Shown one piece after another: positions 1-11,728 of a DNA stretch of 64,000 nucleotides. The stretch lies in contig OX485805.1 in assembly GCA_950295325.1 (NCBI GenBank), positions 47,144,758 through 47,208,757 of the forward strand, in the 5' to 3' direction. The stretch comes from Polytrichum commune (Eukaryota; Streptophyta; Polytrichopsida; Polytrichales; Polytrichaceae). Position 1 is the stretch's first letter. The number at the start of each line of letters is the position of its first letter. The notes beneath the pieces were generated by a model that was not told the DNA's origin, did no database searches, and worked only from the letters and a program-made list of their open reading frames with translations. A program made the position numbers and the translations under genes.

Positions 1-759
1 GTAGCACTAGGGTGTTGCATCCCTAGTGCCATGAATTTTGCTAGCATGATTCTCCACTTATGTTGTAAAATGAATATGTGGTATTCAATCCGAGTACTTT
101 TCACTGTATAAGGGTGAATGTACATGGGGTTTTCCTCTTTGGGTTAAAATTAATGTCTGGTATGAAAAAACACGTAGGCTCCTGTTTAGTTTTGATTAAA
201 TTGTCAAGATACTTGCCACCCAACCATGTGGGGCCCGACTTTGGCTGCGAAGGTGAAGATTGCCGCCATTTTGAGGTGTCATGAATAAGCTTGTGAGGAT
301 TCTTGGACCATATATGAAATTGCTCATTTTAGGCACCTATGATAGGCTTTATGATTTCTAAATTTAGTCATAGGTTTGTTTTTGTTGGATAGGGTTCTTA
401 AAACTTTTGAGACAAGCTAACATAACATTACTCAATTAATGAATTGTGTTTGGGTTCCTTGCCTTTAAATTCAGTATGAAGCACTGAAAGTCTGGCATCC
501 GGAGGCTTTATCCTCGAATCAACTATGGAGAACATGAACACACCTCGCTAGCTAAGTAATGTTATGAAGCCAATGTATAGAGGAGACAAACTATGTGCAT
601 TATATGGTTATATTATTGCAGACTTTTATTTTGGACTTACATTGCATCCACACATGGTTGTATGAAAATTGTACAAGGTTGGGTTGAAGTTAACCATACC
701 AAGTTCTTCATAAGTGCTCCACACAGTGTGTCATATGGCAATGGGTATTTACATGACAA
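1..759. other. intergenic, no gene seen
   Basis: AT-rich sequence with only short chance reading frames on both strands. I see no conserved protein motif, RNA gene or clear repeat boundary here. Confidence 0.5.
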
Positions 760-1250
760 TGCTAAATTAATTATCATATTTAGTGATATTAAATTTAGTG
801 TCATTGTGATAAAGTCTCTAATGTTGCCTCTTATGAACAAGTTTACAAATATGGTCATGGATGATATTTGGACAAAAAATCACTTAATAAGTGAAAGTAA
901 TTACAACATTGTAAATTTGTAGTGCCAAATAGTTTTTCGAGGAGTGATATAGTGCTCGTGATACTACACACTAGTAGAAAACTATGCCTGAAAGAATCGG
1001 CTGCGGTTCTTTTGACTAGCCTGATATGTTGTTCGTAAATGACTACATATTTTTCTTTTTCATTTTGCATTTGCAATTTTTTTTTGTGTGTGTGTGTAAT
1101 ATACCGTTGGAAAATTAATTTCAAGACCTTTAGCAACTGTAGATCAGGTTGTTTTAGGCAAAGTTTTCTACTAATGTACACAAGCACTTTACAATTAGTA
1201 TTGAGCAAGACAAATAGAATTGGTATAACCAATTACAATGGTTAGTGTAG
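760..1250 (+). mobile_element. MITE-like repeat, copy 1 (interrupted)
   Basis: This stretch aligns in the same orientation to the repeat at 56,431-56,846. Shared blocks include the segment around 790-850, the segment around 895-925 and the right end at 1,190-1,250 (GAGCAAGACAAATAGAATTG here, GAGCAAGACAATCAGAATTG there). Copy 1 is interrupted by the CACTA-like MITE at 968-1,176. The left boundary is approximate because the copies have diverged. No coding capacity is seen. Confidence 0.6.
968..1176 (+). mobile_element. CACTA-like MITE
   Basis: The left end reads CACTAGTAGAAAACTATGCC (from 969) and the right end, reverse complemented, reads CATTAGTAGAAAACTTTGCC. Termini of CACTAG type are typical of the CACTA/EnSpm superfamily. 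TAC at 965-967 and 1,177-1,179 fits the 3-bp target duplication of that superfamily if one extra A (968) is counted in the element. The related repeat at 56,431-56,846 lacks the insertion and shows the empty site. It is related to the element at 3,998-4,333. Confidence 0.75.
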
Positions 1251-3994
1251 AAATCACATGTGTCACCCATTCAAGGTTGAGGGTTCAATTGCATCTCAAT
1301 TTGGTGAATAGTCCATGTGTGGAACCCACTTTGGGTTTACAAACCCTAGCTCCTTGTACATAACTAGCTTGGACATGTGCCATCTTGACTTGTTGCACAT
1401 GTTCATATGAATGAATGTCCCGAGTGAACCCAACCCATACACCCATGCAATCATATACCCAATACCATATGCTCCCCATGCATGTGCATACCCGCCTTAT
1501 GCACGTATGTTCATGCCCATGCTCATAAGTCCACATAGAGCGCTACAAGAACAAATTTTTTTAGAAAATATTTAAGTTATCTTTCAATTAGATTATCCTA
1601 CTTTGACCTATTACCCATGCCATGTGGCCACCTTGGTTGCATGACCTAGTTTCTCCCACTATACCCTACCTTTTGCACTTGTAGTCCCCCACTTTTCCAC
1701 ATTTGTTTCCTCTTTCTTTTGTCACATGTTTGTTTCAAGAAGGAAACTTTTCCGACCTTGGACAGCTACCAAAATAACTACAATGAACCAATTTTTTTTT
1801 CAATACATTTTAGGGAACAACTCTAGTTACCTAGAAAAATTGTCAGACGACTATAACTTGAGAGTCTCAAAATTTGTAAAGAGCCAGCGGACGAGTTCTT
1901 TAATTTATCTCAAAAAATGGAATGAAATATATTACATTAAATGTTTCAATAGACCTTATGTAAGAATTAATGCTTCTCACCTATTCTAGCCCATCCCCAA
2001 GAAGGAATAGAACCCATCATTCTTTGTAGTAGTTGAACACATTATACTCTAAGTTACTTAAAGATAATGAGATCGTGCTCATTGGATGGTGATAGAGTTC
2101 GAATCACAAATGGAATGAGGTCCCAAATTGAGAATTTTGAGTACAAGAAAAGATATAGATGCTCTCATTTGTCTTGGTACTACATTGCAACCTGCACTCA
2201 ACTTTAGTTAACTAGATATAACTATAGTTAAATAGATTTTTTGGTCGAACAACTATAGTTACGAAAAGCAACTAGTGAACTAATAGTTGAACTAGTTGGT
2301 TAGTTGTCCAAGTCTACTTTAGCATGTGATCATTATTCTTTGGATAATCAAATTAATACTTTTTGTTTTGTTTTGTTTTGTTTTAGGCAAAACGGTGGGG
2401 AATGGTGGGGCCATGACCTCATTACCACCACCCATATCTTTCATTGTATATAGATTTACATCCAATGACACAAAATAGATAGAGGGCACTAGACATCTAC
2501 ATCGATATGTGCAATTAGGTTGACCTTGTATATGGGTTGGCTCTTTACCCAAGCAATATACCTTGGGCCAAACTTAATTGCAAAATTATTAACTTTTTTT
2601 TATTCATCTGTATAGCAACCACATTAATATAAATGCATGTATTTGACATTGTGGTGATAAATACTTCAAATAATGTGGAATGTTTTGGTAATTTAAAAAC
2701 CTGACCAAGTGAAATGCACATCATTTTAAATAGGTCTTGGTCACATGATATAGTGTAAACCAAACTTAGACTAAAATGTTTTTTAATTTAATAACATTTA
2801 AAAATAATAATTATGAAAACATGAAAAAATATGATTAAAATATGATTATTAAATAGACAGTGTTAAAGTAGATATTAAGGACATGAAACTATGACATGGT
2901 CATCTTTATATTATGATGAGTCAACTTATTTGGGTTCATTCATCATAAAATCTTGGTGATCACCAATCATTTTCCGTTTATGGACATGTAGATTTCCATA
3001 TCACTTTCTCATTCATTTCTTTGGACATGGTCACCCTTATATTTGATGACCTTCTAAAACAAAATGAGACCGCCACTCTTTTCTAATCCAATGAGAGGAT
3101 TAGAGACACTGACCTAGTCCATGGTCAGGATTTAGAAGTCCATGGCCATAGCAAATATTTTATTTAGTGTCACCAATTCTATTTTTCTTGCTCGATACCA
3201 ACCTCCTACGTAAATTTCACAAACATTAAATGTAAATCTAACATTATTTGTCATTCCTTGTAAATTTCTCTTGACATTATTGATCTTTATTACAATGTTC
3301 TAGTTACTGTTACTTTCTAAGTGATTTTTCATCCAAATTTAATCACAAGGACAACATTTCAATACATATTATGTATGTTAGGATGCAAAATACACCATAC
3401 TTTGTTTCAATAATTGGCATTTTTTGGCATTCTCATTAGAATTTGTTTCTCTTTGCAAGAAAAACGATGTTATGATAATACTCCTCCTAAATAGATGAAA
3501 ACTCTTTTATTTTATCAGTTACAGATGTCTCAACCTTAGATGCCTAGAGGTAATAAAGTGTCACATTTGTTAATTGCCAACATCATACTATTCATCAACA
3601 CAAATAATTTTTTTATAATTAAAAAAGGTATGTACACTATGACATTTAGCGTAGCACATTAAGATACTTGAGATCATACATTTGTGTTTTCATATGCAAG
3701 GGCAAGTGTCATGTGTTTATATTTTAGTGTGCAAGAGGAAGATATTCTTGAACATACGGATGTCAAGTGTGATTTGTGTACATTTCTTTTGTCAATTTCC
3801 AGACCATTGTGTAACATAGGCATACACCTCATAACACTATTGAACATACACATGCGAAGATATTACTAAGTTAACCACACTTGAACGCTGAGTGTCATGA
3901 GGTGACACTAAATGATGAAGTTGTTGGTTATTAGTGTAATGTAGCATACACCTCAAAATAGGGCAAGTGACAATATAACGTATGTGGCACAAAA
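1251..3994. other. intergenic, no gene seen
   Basis: AT-rich DNA without a recognisable gene. It includes a short TTTTG run near 2,360-2,385. A tRNA-like box-B sequence near 2,095 was not convincing. Reading frames here are short and resemble no family I know. Confidence 0.5.
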
Positions 3995-3997
3995 ATA

Positions 3998-4333
3998 CAC
4001 TAGTATAAAACTTTGCCAAAAAGAGTCGTTGCCTAAATCGGCTATGGTTCTTTTGAGCCAGCCTGATTTGCAGTCGCTCAATGACTGCAAATCATGTTTT
4101 TTTTTAGTTTAGTGACTCAATTTTAAGAAATTTAAGGGTGTATAATTACCTGTTGGAAAGATCTTGAAAACAACTTTCCAACAATATATTAGAAACCCCC
4201 TGAAATTTAAAATTTCAATCGCAAAACAAAAAATAAAAAATTGTGGTCATTTAGCGACTGCAAATCATACTGATTCAAAAGAACTACAACTGATTTCAGC
4301 TGCGCTTTATTTGGGCATAGTTATGTACTAATG
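3998..4333 (+). mobile_element. CACTA-like MITE with long inverted ends
   Basis: The ends read CACTAGTATAAAACTTTGCC and, reverse complemented from the right, CATTAGTACATAACTATGCC. The inverted repeat continues inward for about 100 bp, including a shared block GATTTGCAGTCGCT. ATA flanks both ends (3,995-3,997 and 4,334-4,336), the 3-bp duplication expected of CACTA transposons. There is no transposase, so it is non-autonomous. It shares ends and internal blocks with the element at 968-1,176. Confidence 0.8.
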
Positions 4334-4336
4334 ATA

Positions 4337-5203
4337 CCTGCCTCAAACAATGTGCCCTTGCAAATGACACATCACTTGAATGCCGTCCTCCCACCTTTTT
4401 GAAAAGGTAGGAGACAATGGGCCTGCGATGACCTCCACCACCACCACCACCTTATCTAGTACGGACCTATGATGTGTTAGCATGTTGCACCGGTGCATAA
4501 TGTATGCATGTGTTATTTAGTTCCTCTTCTTAATTGGGCCCCCATATTTGATTGTATGTGGTTCAGAGAGGATCAAAGAGCAAACACATAAAGGCACAAT
4601 TTAAAAGAGATCGGACGACATCTTTGAATATCGTCAACTAGGTACTCTACACTTGTGAGTGACACAAGTGGGAGGACCTATGTATTCTATTTAAAGAGTC
4701 AACAAATGTGCACTTTCAATAACCGAAACTAAAACGGGGAAGTTTGATCTTCAATCTGATTTCTACTGATGCTTCATTATAAAATTGCTCTTGCAACAAC
4801 ACAAGTTTTGTTGTGTAAATCTAATCGGTAGAAGTTGAAAAATATGACAACAAACCGAGTAACACCCACATACCTCACAAAATGAATCCTCATATAGTGC
4901 GCTCAACATGCCACCATTGATGGCCGACCATTTTTGGAACGGTATGATGACAACCTCGACTTAGCATCATGTTATTCCTTGTATATGAAACACTTGTGAA
5001 TTTGCCAAATTGTGAACGAATTTCATGATGGGATAGTAAGTTTAGTGATCGCCTTGTCAATTGATGTAAATTGAAACCTACCTTCAAGGGAATATATGGA
5101 AGTGTATTGCACTTGGTAGTGTAGTGTTATGAGGAAGTCACCCACAAAAACATCATCAAAAATCTAACACATGTAATAGATATTAGCCCCACTACACCCC
5201 ACA
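4337..5203. other. intergenic, no gene seen
   Basis: Unremarkable DNA between a MITE and the LINE. It holds a short CAC run near 4,430-4,450 but no convincing coding or RNA feature. Confidence 0.45.
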
Positions 5204-6420
5204 AATGGCCCCTATCTCTTACATATTGTATTTCCACCTACATGAATAGTATACACATAGCCCAAACCATTTACCGGAAATATTGCATAGAACCGCCCCG
5301 CCACCAACACCACACGGACTCCCCACGATCGCCGCTCCACTACCACTCCAAGCCCCTCCGGGCTTCCAAAACAACCCACAAATATACCACCAAGGACCCC
5401 ATACATTTAATGGTTAGTGCCCATAGAGAATATCACAAATGGCTCCCATACTTCCTTTATTATGTATTGTTGTTTCTCCACAATAAAGAGTTCAAAATAT
5501 TGCTCATATCCCAAAGATGTCTCTATATTATGTACATTATCTCATCTCACCCACATACCACAAAACATAAAACCACACTAATACCACACTACAAACCCTC
5601 CAAACATACCCACATTAACCCCCAACACTTAAAACCCCACAAATCTACACACAAGACACTCCAAACTAAGCCACCGAACCCTCACCTCAACTCCCAATAT
5701 CGTCCAAGAAAAAGACTAATACTCAACATCATAATCCTACTATGGCTAAATCACCTCTCCATCACTAACCAAACACATCCTAAATCCACAATAAATCCAC
5801 AAACACTACCCACACCCTATAAGCACACGCCACACACTAATACTTCTTAGCGGTGATATACAACCTAACCCCGGACCAATCTCACACATTACCAAAAACC
5901 TCCCCCAAGAATATACACAAAGACAAAGATATTTTTTCATACCCAACTTTATGTATTGGTTCTTCTATTATTGCTATAATAAAGAGCATACGCTCAACAT
6001 TTGGCAAACTTGGACACACCCCCAACACATCCACACTACTTACCAACAAACACCTCACCAAACTAACAACACAATCCAAAAAGATACAATATACCACAAA
6101 AAACCTCCAAAGTCCCCACACCAAACAAGAAAAACTATAACCTTAAGTATTATAATTACAATAATAATACCAAGCTACAGCACCGCTATCCATCAAATAA
6201 ACCCCGCCCATACGAACAACTCACACCAACATCAACACACCCATAACAAACACCCATCCTTATACAAAACTAACCAAATATATTATAGACCTCTAAGTAC
6301 TCATACTCCTTAGCGGCGACATACATCCTAACCCCGGACCACCCGCACATATAACTAAAGGTCTCCCCCGGGACTATACACAAAGACAAAACATTACTTT
6401 ATACCCAATACCACCTCACT
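5204..6420 (+). repeat. LINE 5' region with diverged repeat units
   Basis: Several blocks recur. Sequence after 5,848 (TTAGCGGTGATATACA, then CTAACCCCGGACCA) recurs after 6,309 (TTAGCGGCGACATACA, CTAACCCCGGACCA), and both copies continue to an AAGACAAA block. Blocks around 5,204, 5,436 and 5,945 share a CACAAATGG... or TTATGTATTG... core and a TTTC/CTTC(T) stretch; the later two also share AATAAAGAG. This resembles the monomer-type 5' regions that act as promoters in some LINEs, which I infer but cannot show. Open frames here are expected by chance because T is scarce. Confidence 0.55.
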
Positions 6421-6499
6421 TAAACCCTCATATACCCACCTAGAAAAATTATTCTCAACACACCTAACACAAGACTCGCCTAACCAACAGCTAACCAAC

Positions 6500-7642
6500 A
6501 TGCACCGTCACAAACCAATACTTTCACAACACCCACTACACTCCCAAATTTATGCCCTCATAATAACATATGGACCTACACCACAAATATGCGACCAACA
6601 AATGGTTGAAGACATCGACCCCCGATGCCTCACCATCCTCAAAAGACTACAAAGATCCCCGGAATACACTTCCTTACACACACAACACTTACACACCATC
6701 AACCACCACACACCACCTACTACCATAGCACAAACATACACACACATAAATGAAAAAATAGCCAAAGGGGAAAACATAACTATGCCTATCCTACAAAAAG
6801 AAATACCCCATATACCCCCACAAGTACTACTAGAGCTAAGCAAATGTACACAAACCATACATGGTTACCACTCCACACATGACATATTACACCCCAACCT
6901 TAGCCCGAACACCAACATAGACACGGACAATCACCAAACTTCCACATTAAAAATAATTACATAGAATACAGGATGTATCAGCTCAAGTTTACCTGGAATC
7001 CAAGAACTCGCACGAACAATACATAAAGACCCACATATCATACTCATCCAAGAAACTAAACTCTAAAAACTAAAATGCACAACATATATAGACAAAAAAT
7101 TCCCAAACTACAAAATTATATATAATAACTCAAACACCACAACACCAAACCAAAACAGATATTCTAGGGACAACCCGGCTAGAGGGGGTACCCTAACTAT
7201 GATACCTAAAACCATTCACACAAATGAAAATATCACCAAAATCCCCACACCTAGCACAATCTCACCATACCTACAAGTCATCACCATAAAAAATAAACCA
7301 ATCACCTCCATACTCCTCATAAATATGTACATGCCTACACACCCCCAAGACCTACACCTAATACAAGAAATCCAAAACCAAATCCAAACATTAGTACAAA
7401 ATCATTCAACACACCACATCATACTAGGAGGTGACTTCAACCGAGACATCCTCCTTAAAGGACGGTCATCCAACGGAATAAAATCCCCTCCCAACCCACA
7501 TGACCATGAATGGGCTCACTTCACACAAAGACTAGGATTTAAAACGATTAATAACCACGAAACATATACAAGGCAAGAGGGACACAATTACACCGCGACA
7601 AGCCACATTGATGGATTTTACTCTAACCTCCCAAACCACGCC
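6500..7642 (+). pseudogene. LINE ORF, N-terminal segment and AP-type endonuclease (5' part, broken)
   Basis: One frame runs from the ATG at 6,500 into an exonuclease-endonuclease-phosphatase domain. The first 154 codons match no family I recognise. The endonuclease begins around a TAG at 6,962-6,964, where the family usually has a WN or QWN motif; NTG follows directly. QETKL lies just before a TAA at 7,064-7,066. The GGDFNR metal-site motif follows near 7,430 and SHIDGFY near 7,600. The domain is cut by a MITE. Its last motif, NSDHYP, lies beyond the insertion near 8,110 in the same frame once the MITE and one target duplicate are discounted. The enzyme would nick target DNA to prime reverse transcription. 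The two stops show this copy is dead. Confidence 0.8.
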
Positions 7643-8056
7643 CCCGGGGAGTGCACTTAAAGTTAAGATTAGGAATACACGTGAGTGCATTTTAATGGCA
7701 TACCCCCTACAATACTTGGCCTTAAAATAGTTTTTAAATTAAGACTTTTGAAGTGCCAAATCATTACGTATATATCTATCACTTGGTATAAATTTCAGGA
7801 CGAAAAGTTTTTAAAATTTATTAAAAAAAATGATAGAAGTTTGAACTAAAATACGTTGTTTTTTGCTTCAAAAATCAATTTAAAAATATTTACAATTGAT
7901 TATTTTTTGAAATTTATACAACAAGAACTTTAGATTGTGTTTAACAACTTCATATTTTTTTTACAAATTTTAGATGATTTTTTAGTACATACATAGGGGG
8001 GTCAAAAGTACGCACTCACGTGATTCCTAGTCTTAACTTTAAGTGCACTCCCCGAG
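7643..8056 (+). mobile_element. MITE inserted in the LINE, 47-bp TIRs, 8-bp TSD
   Basis: Inverted ends of about 47 bp begin CCCGGGGAGTGCACTTAAAG on the left and CTCGGGGAGTGCACTTAAAG on the right strand. ACCACGCC is duplicated at 7,635-7,642 and 8,057-8,064. An 8-bp duplication suits hAT-type elements and long TIRs suit Mutator-type ones, so the superfamily stays open. There is no transposase. Base composition is ordinary (AT-rich, balanced strands), unlike the LINE around it, so it arrived later from a different source. Confidence 0.85.
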
Positions 8057-8064
8057 ACCACGCC

Positions 8065-10210
8065 TCCCTACAAAGCCACACAATCACTAACCTTAACCAA
8101 AATTCTGACCATTACCCGGTCCAATTACAATTAGCCCCAAACACTATAATTATAAAGACCAAACCAACACCTAACACCAATCCTAGGATCACCTATCCTA
8201 TATCCCCGATAAATATCCAAAACCTCCTAACAACCTTCCTAGATAAACAAAATCTTGAAATATTAAATCTCATAGACACACTACAACAAGAACAACTCGC
8301 TCAACCACAATGGGAAGAAGCCCAAATTAACTTCCAAAAAATCTTAAATTCTCTCAGCAATTGTGTTGAGCAAACATGCATGACACAACCCACACCCCCT
8401 CTCTCCAACCGAGCCAAGATCCAAGGCGGATTCCTCCCAAGAAAGCAACAAAATTTTTGGAAATCACACCTCAAAGTATATCATAGCATCCGCAAAACAA
8501 TACATGCAGCATGCCACTACCATCACACACAATTACATAATCACCCTGACATAAAGACACTCCTCTCACTCCACAATGTCAACATCCCCCCTCCCCACAA
8601 ACCCCACCACCCACAAGCAATGGATTGAGGACATAGCCCATATAGGACAAACGGCCAAAATAGATGCCTACAAAATTACCTCCAAACAAACCTCGCTCAA
8701 CTGCAAAATCGCCATCAAGAAATATAGAGCCCTACTCAACACCAAACCCAAAACTATCCACAAAAAGATCTTCCAACCATCAACCGAAAGCTCGTTGGAT
8801 TGCATAAAAAACTCTCACGATAACATACTTACCAAACTCATAGAAATAGCCAATGAAATATACCGCGCCCAACAAATATCATTTCAAAGACAAACGCCCA
8901 TTTGCGATGACACCATAGACCACCCACACATATGCATGTGTGTCATACGAAAATATCCATGGCATTCACAAGACGGGATCATAATAGACAAACGCGGACC
9001 TCAAAACCCACAAATAAGCTTACAATTCACTAGAGAAATATATGACAATTGTGTAAAAAGATTAACCAAAGGTGAAACCCCCGGCCCGGACAACATTCCC
9101 AACGACATCATCAAGATATTACCCCCACAATGCCAAACCCTTATATTCTTATTCTTCCTACATTGCTACAAACAACGGGAAATCCCAACTGCCTGGAAAT
9201 ACAGTAAAACTATTTTATTCCATAAAAAAGAAGACCCTACCCAACTCAACAACTATAGACCAATAGCGTTAGCTAATACAATATATAAATTATATACTAG
9301 CACCTTAACAACCCTCCTTACAAACTACGGGGAAAAAAACCGCATACTACACTTCAGTCAAGAAGGTTTCCGCCCACAACGTAATACCTCAAGGCAAATA
9401 CAAACGCTAATAGCCTCCCTCGAAGATGCACGACTCACGAATAAAGACATATATTTAACATACATAGACTTGAAAAACGCTTTTGGTTTTATAGACCACG
9501 CAAGACTCCTGGCTATCATGGCCGACCTAGACTACCCCCTAGATGCCATCAAAATAGTAGGCAACATCTATAACCATTCTACCACCGCCTTCACGGGTAA
9601 CTTCTTCGGAACCACACCTCCCATCAAAATTAACCGAGGTACCATACAAGGTGACACCCTTAACCCATATTTATTCATAATCTTTCTAGAACCACTCTTA
9701 AGATGGCTAGAGAAGGGCAATATGGGCTACCACTTTAGCACGTCCCCATCCACATGCACCACATCGGCATATGCCGACGACCTAGCCATTATCACCGACA
9801 AAATTCAACATATTCAACCTCAAATAACTAAGCTCCAAAAATTCGCCGAATGGGCGCACATGGATCTCAACTTATCAAAATGCGCCATCACCGGTTGCCC
9901 TAACAAGTCCAAACTCAAACCTAATACCTTTAAAGCGTTCATCCAATCCCAAAACATTATGTATAAATCCAAAAACTTCCCAACCTTTACACAAAATGAG
10001 CCATACACATACTTAGGCATCCAACTAGTGCCATCCCTAAAATGGAATCTCCAAAAAGAACTCACCTTAAATAAAGCCAAACAACAAGGCAAACTACTTG
10101 CCGCCTCCCCGGCAAGCTTAAAACAAAAAATCAAAATCCTTAATACCGTCATAAAACCTCGGATTGCCTACGCATACTATACGGTCCCCTTTTCAAAGCC
10201 CGATATTTAA
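8065..10210 (+). pseudogene. LINE ORF, end of AP endonuclease and reverse transcriptase
   Basis: The endonuclease ends with NSDHYP near 8,110. A linker follows, then the frame shifts by one near a C-rich tract (between about 8,540 and 8,625). From there the reverse transcriptase reads through to a TAA at 10,208. Family motifs in order are: GPDNIPNDIIK near 9,080; FRPQRNT near 9,370; YIDLKNAF with the first catalytic Asp near 9,460; GTIQGDTLNPYLF near 9,640; and YADDLAI with the catalytic pair at 9,770-9,781. All catalytic aspartates are intact. The enzyme copies LINE RNA at the nicked target. The stop at 10,208 lies downstream of the catalytic core in a sequence that simply continues in frame, so it is a point lesion, not a natural end. 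Confidence 0.88.
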
Positions 10211-11728
10211 AAACTTGATAAAATAATCAGTAAAATAACAAAAGAAACTTGCAACATACCAAAAAGTACAGCCAATATCCTCACACACCTACCCCACGAA
10301 AACTTCGGCATAAATATGACCTCACTACTCCCAGACTACATTCATTGTATAGGTCAGCAACTACTACAAGCCCTCAACGATCCAGGGCAACTAGGTACTA
10401 TCTATCAAGGCCTAACCAAATACATATCCGCTAAATACGGAGGTTCCCTACACCTACCTAAACTAAAACAACAAGCGTGCTCTAGGTCCCCTATAGCACG
10501 GACACTATTCCTACTCAAAAGAGAATATGAAATACATGTAACCACCAAAAACAAAACCTTCCCAGTCAAAAAAACCCCACTAGAAATAGCATGGAGAACC
10601 AACCCCATATACAACACCCTCTCGGACCACTCTAAAATACAATCCCAAAAATACCTAGACAAACTCTATACATATGGCATAACCACTCTATCACAAATCT
10701 TAAACAAAACTAGCACATCCATCCTTACCCCCGAAGAATTCCGCATCACATACAAAAACGCACCCAAAACCATTAAGGCGGCACTACAACAAGCACAAAT
10801 ACTATTCCCTCAACCACAACAACCCGCATCCCAAACAACACAACACCCGACACAAACCACCGACCCCAACCTAAACCCAATACTTGGGAACGCCATACAT
10901 AAAATCATAAAAGAAAAAACTACCACAAGAAAGGACAAATGGGGAGCACAAGCCATCAAAACAACATACTTATGCCAATGGCAGACCACGAACAACACCA
11001 CACATCAATGGCGCACAGAAGAAGACTTATTCCACCTGGACAACATATTCTTAAACCATAACCTATTAACCATCACACAATACCACACCGCAACCACAAC
11101 ACAAAACACCACTAACACATATGCAAATTACCTTACCAATACCCAAACAAAAGACACTAAGTTTATACATCCACCACTAACAATCACCAACCTCACACTA
11201 AACATCCATGAATGTAACCCCGACAAAGATATCATAACCAACAAACCGTCCATAACAACACACGCATTAGGAGCAAATATATATGACCAAAAATGAAACT
11301 ACATAGCTACCCTTACCCTCGAAAGGTTACATTGGCTATGGAACCAATTCTCTCATAACACCCTTCAACACCTCACTAACTTCCTACAACCACCACCACA
11401 AGATTTTGAAACAGAAATCCTATGGCTCCTACAAAGATACATAACTATACTCCCCAGGAAAAAGCCAAAAACTATCCAACCAAACAACCTACACCAAACA
11501 CTACCCCCCGAAATCACCAAAACACTCATAGAATCCTTCCAAATTACACACTCATACTATTCATCCCCCCTCACTTGCCCTACCCAACTCACCCAATATA
11601 ACTCCCCACACACTCGAGACATACTATTTGGATCAATAGGCAAAGCAAACTCGGCCAAATGGACAGGGCATGGACTAGCGTTCCCCACGGACCACAATAC
11701 AACCCTCGAAGCCCTCCACTGGGCTAGA
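10211..11728 (+). pseudogene. LINE ORF, connector between RT and RNase H, with a methyltransferase-like motif block
   Basis: This region stays in the reverse transcriptase frame, broken only by the TAA at 10,208 and a TGA at 11,294-11,296. The first part resembles the thumb/connection region of LINE enzymes, with a conserved GINMTSL...Y stretch near 10,310. From about 11,545 comes a separate block: SYYSSPLTCPTQLTQYNS, then FGSIGKA, then GHGLAFPTD, then a short hydrophobic strand ending NHKDW (near 11,780). That succession resembles the core of PCIF1-like N6-adenine methyltransferases (SPL, then FGS.G, then NPPF, then a strand ending in W), but the catalytic NPPF position reads AFPTD. The link is an inference with modest confidence. 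Confidence 0.6.

Noticed and set aside
2060-2130. tRNA-like or SINE-like box B (AGTTCGAATC)
   Set aside because: No matching box A at the right distance and no cloverleaf could be drawn.
5242-6313. Long plus-strand open frames in the LINE 5' region
   Set aside because: T is so scarce that stop codons are rare in every plus frame; there are no conserved motifs and the frames overlap each other.
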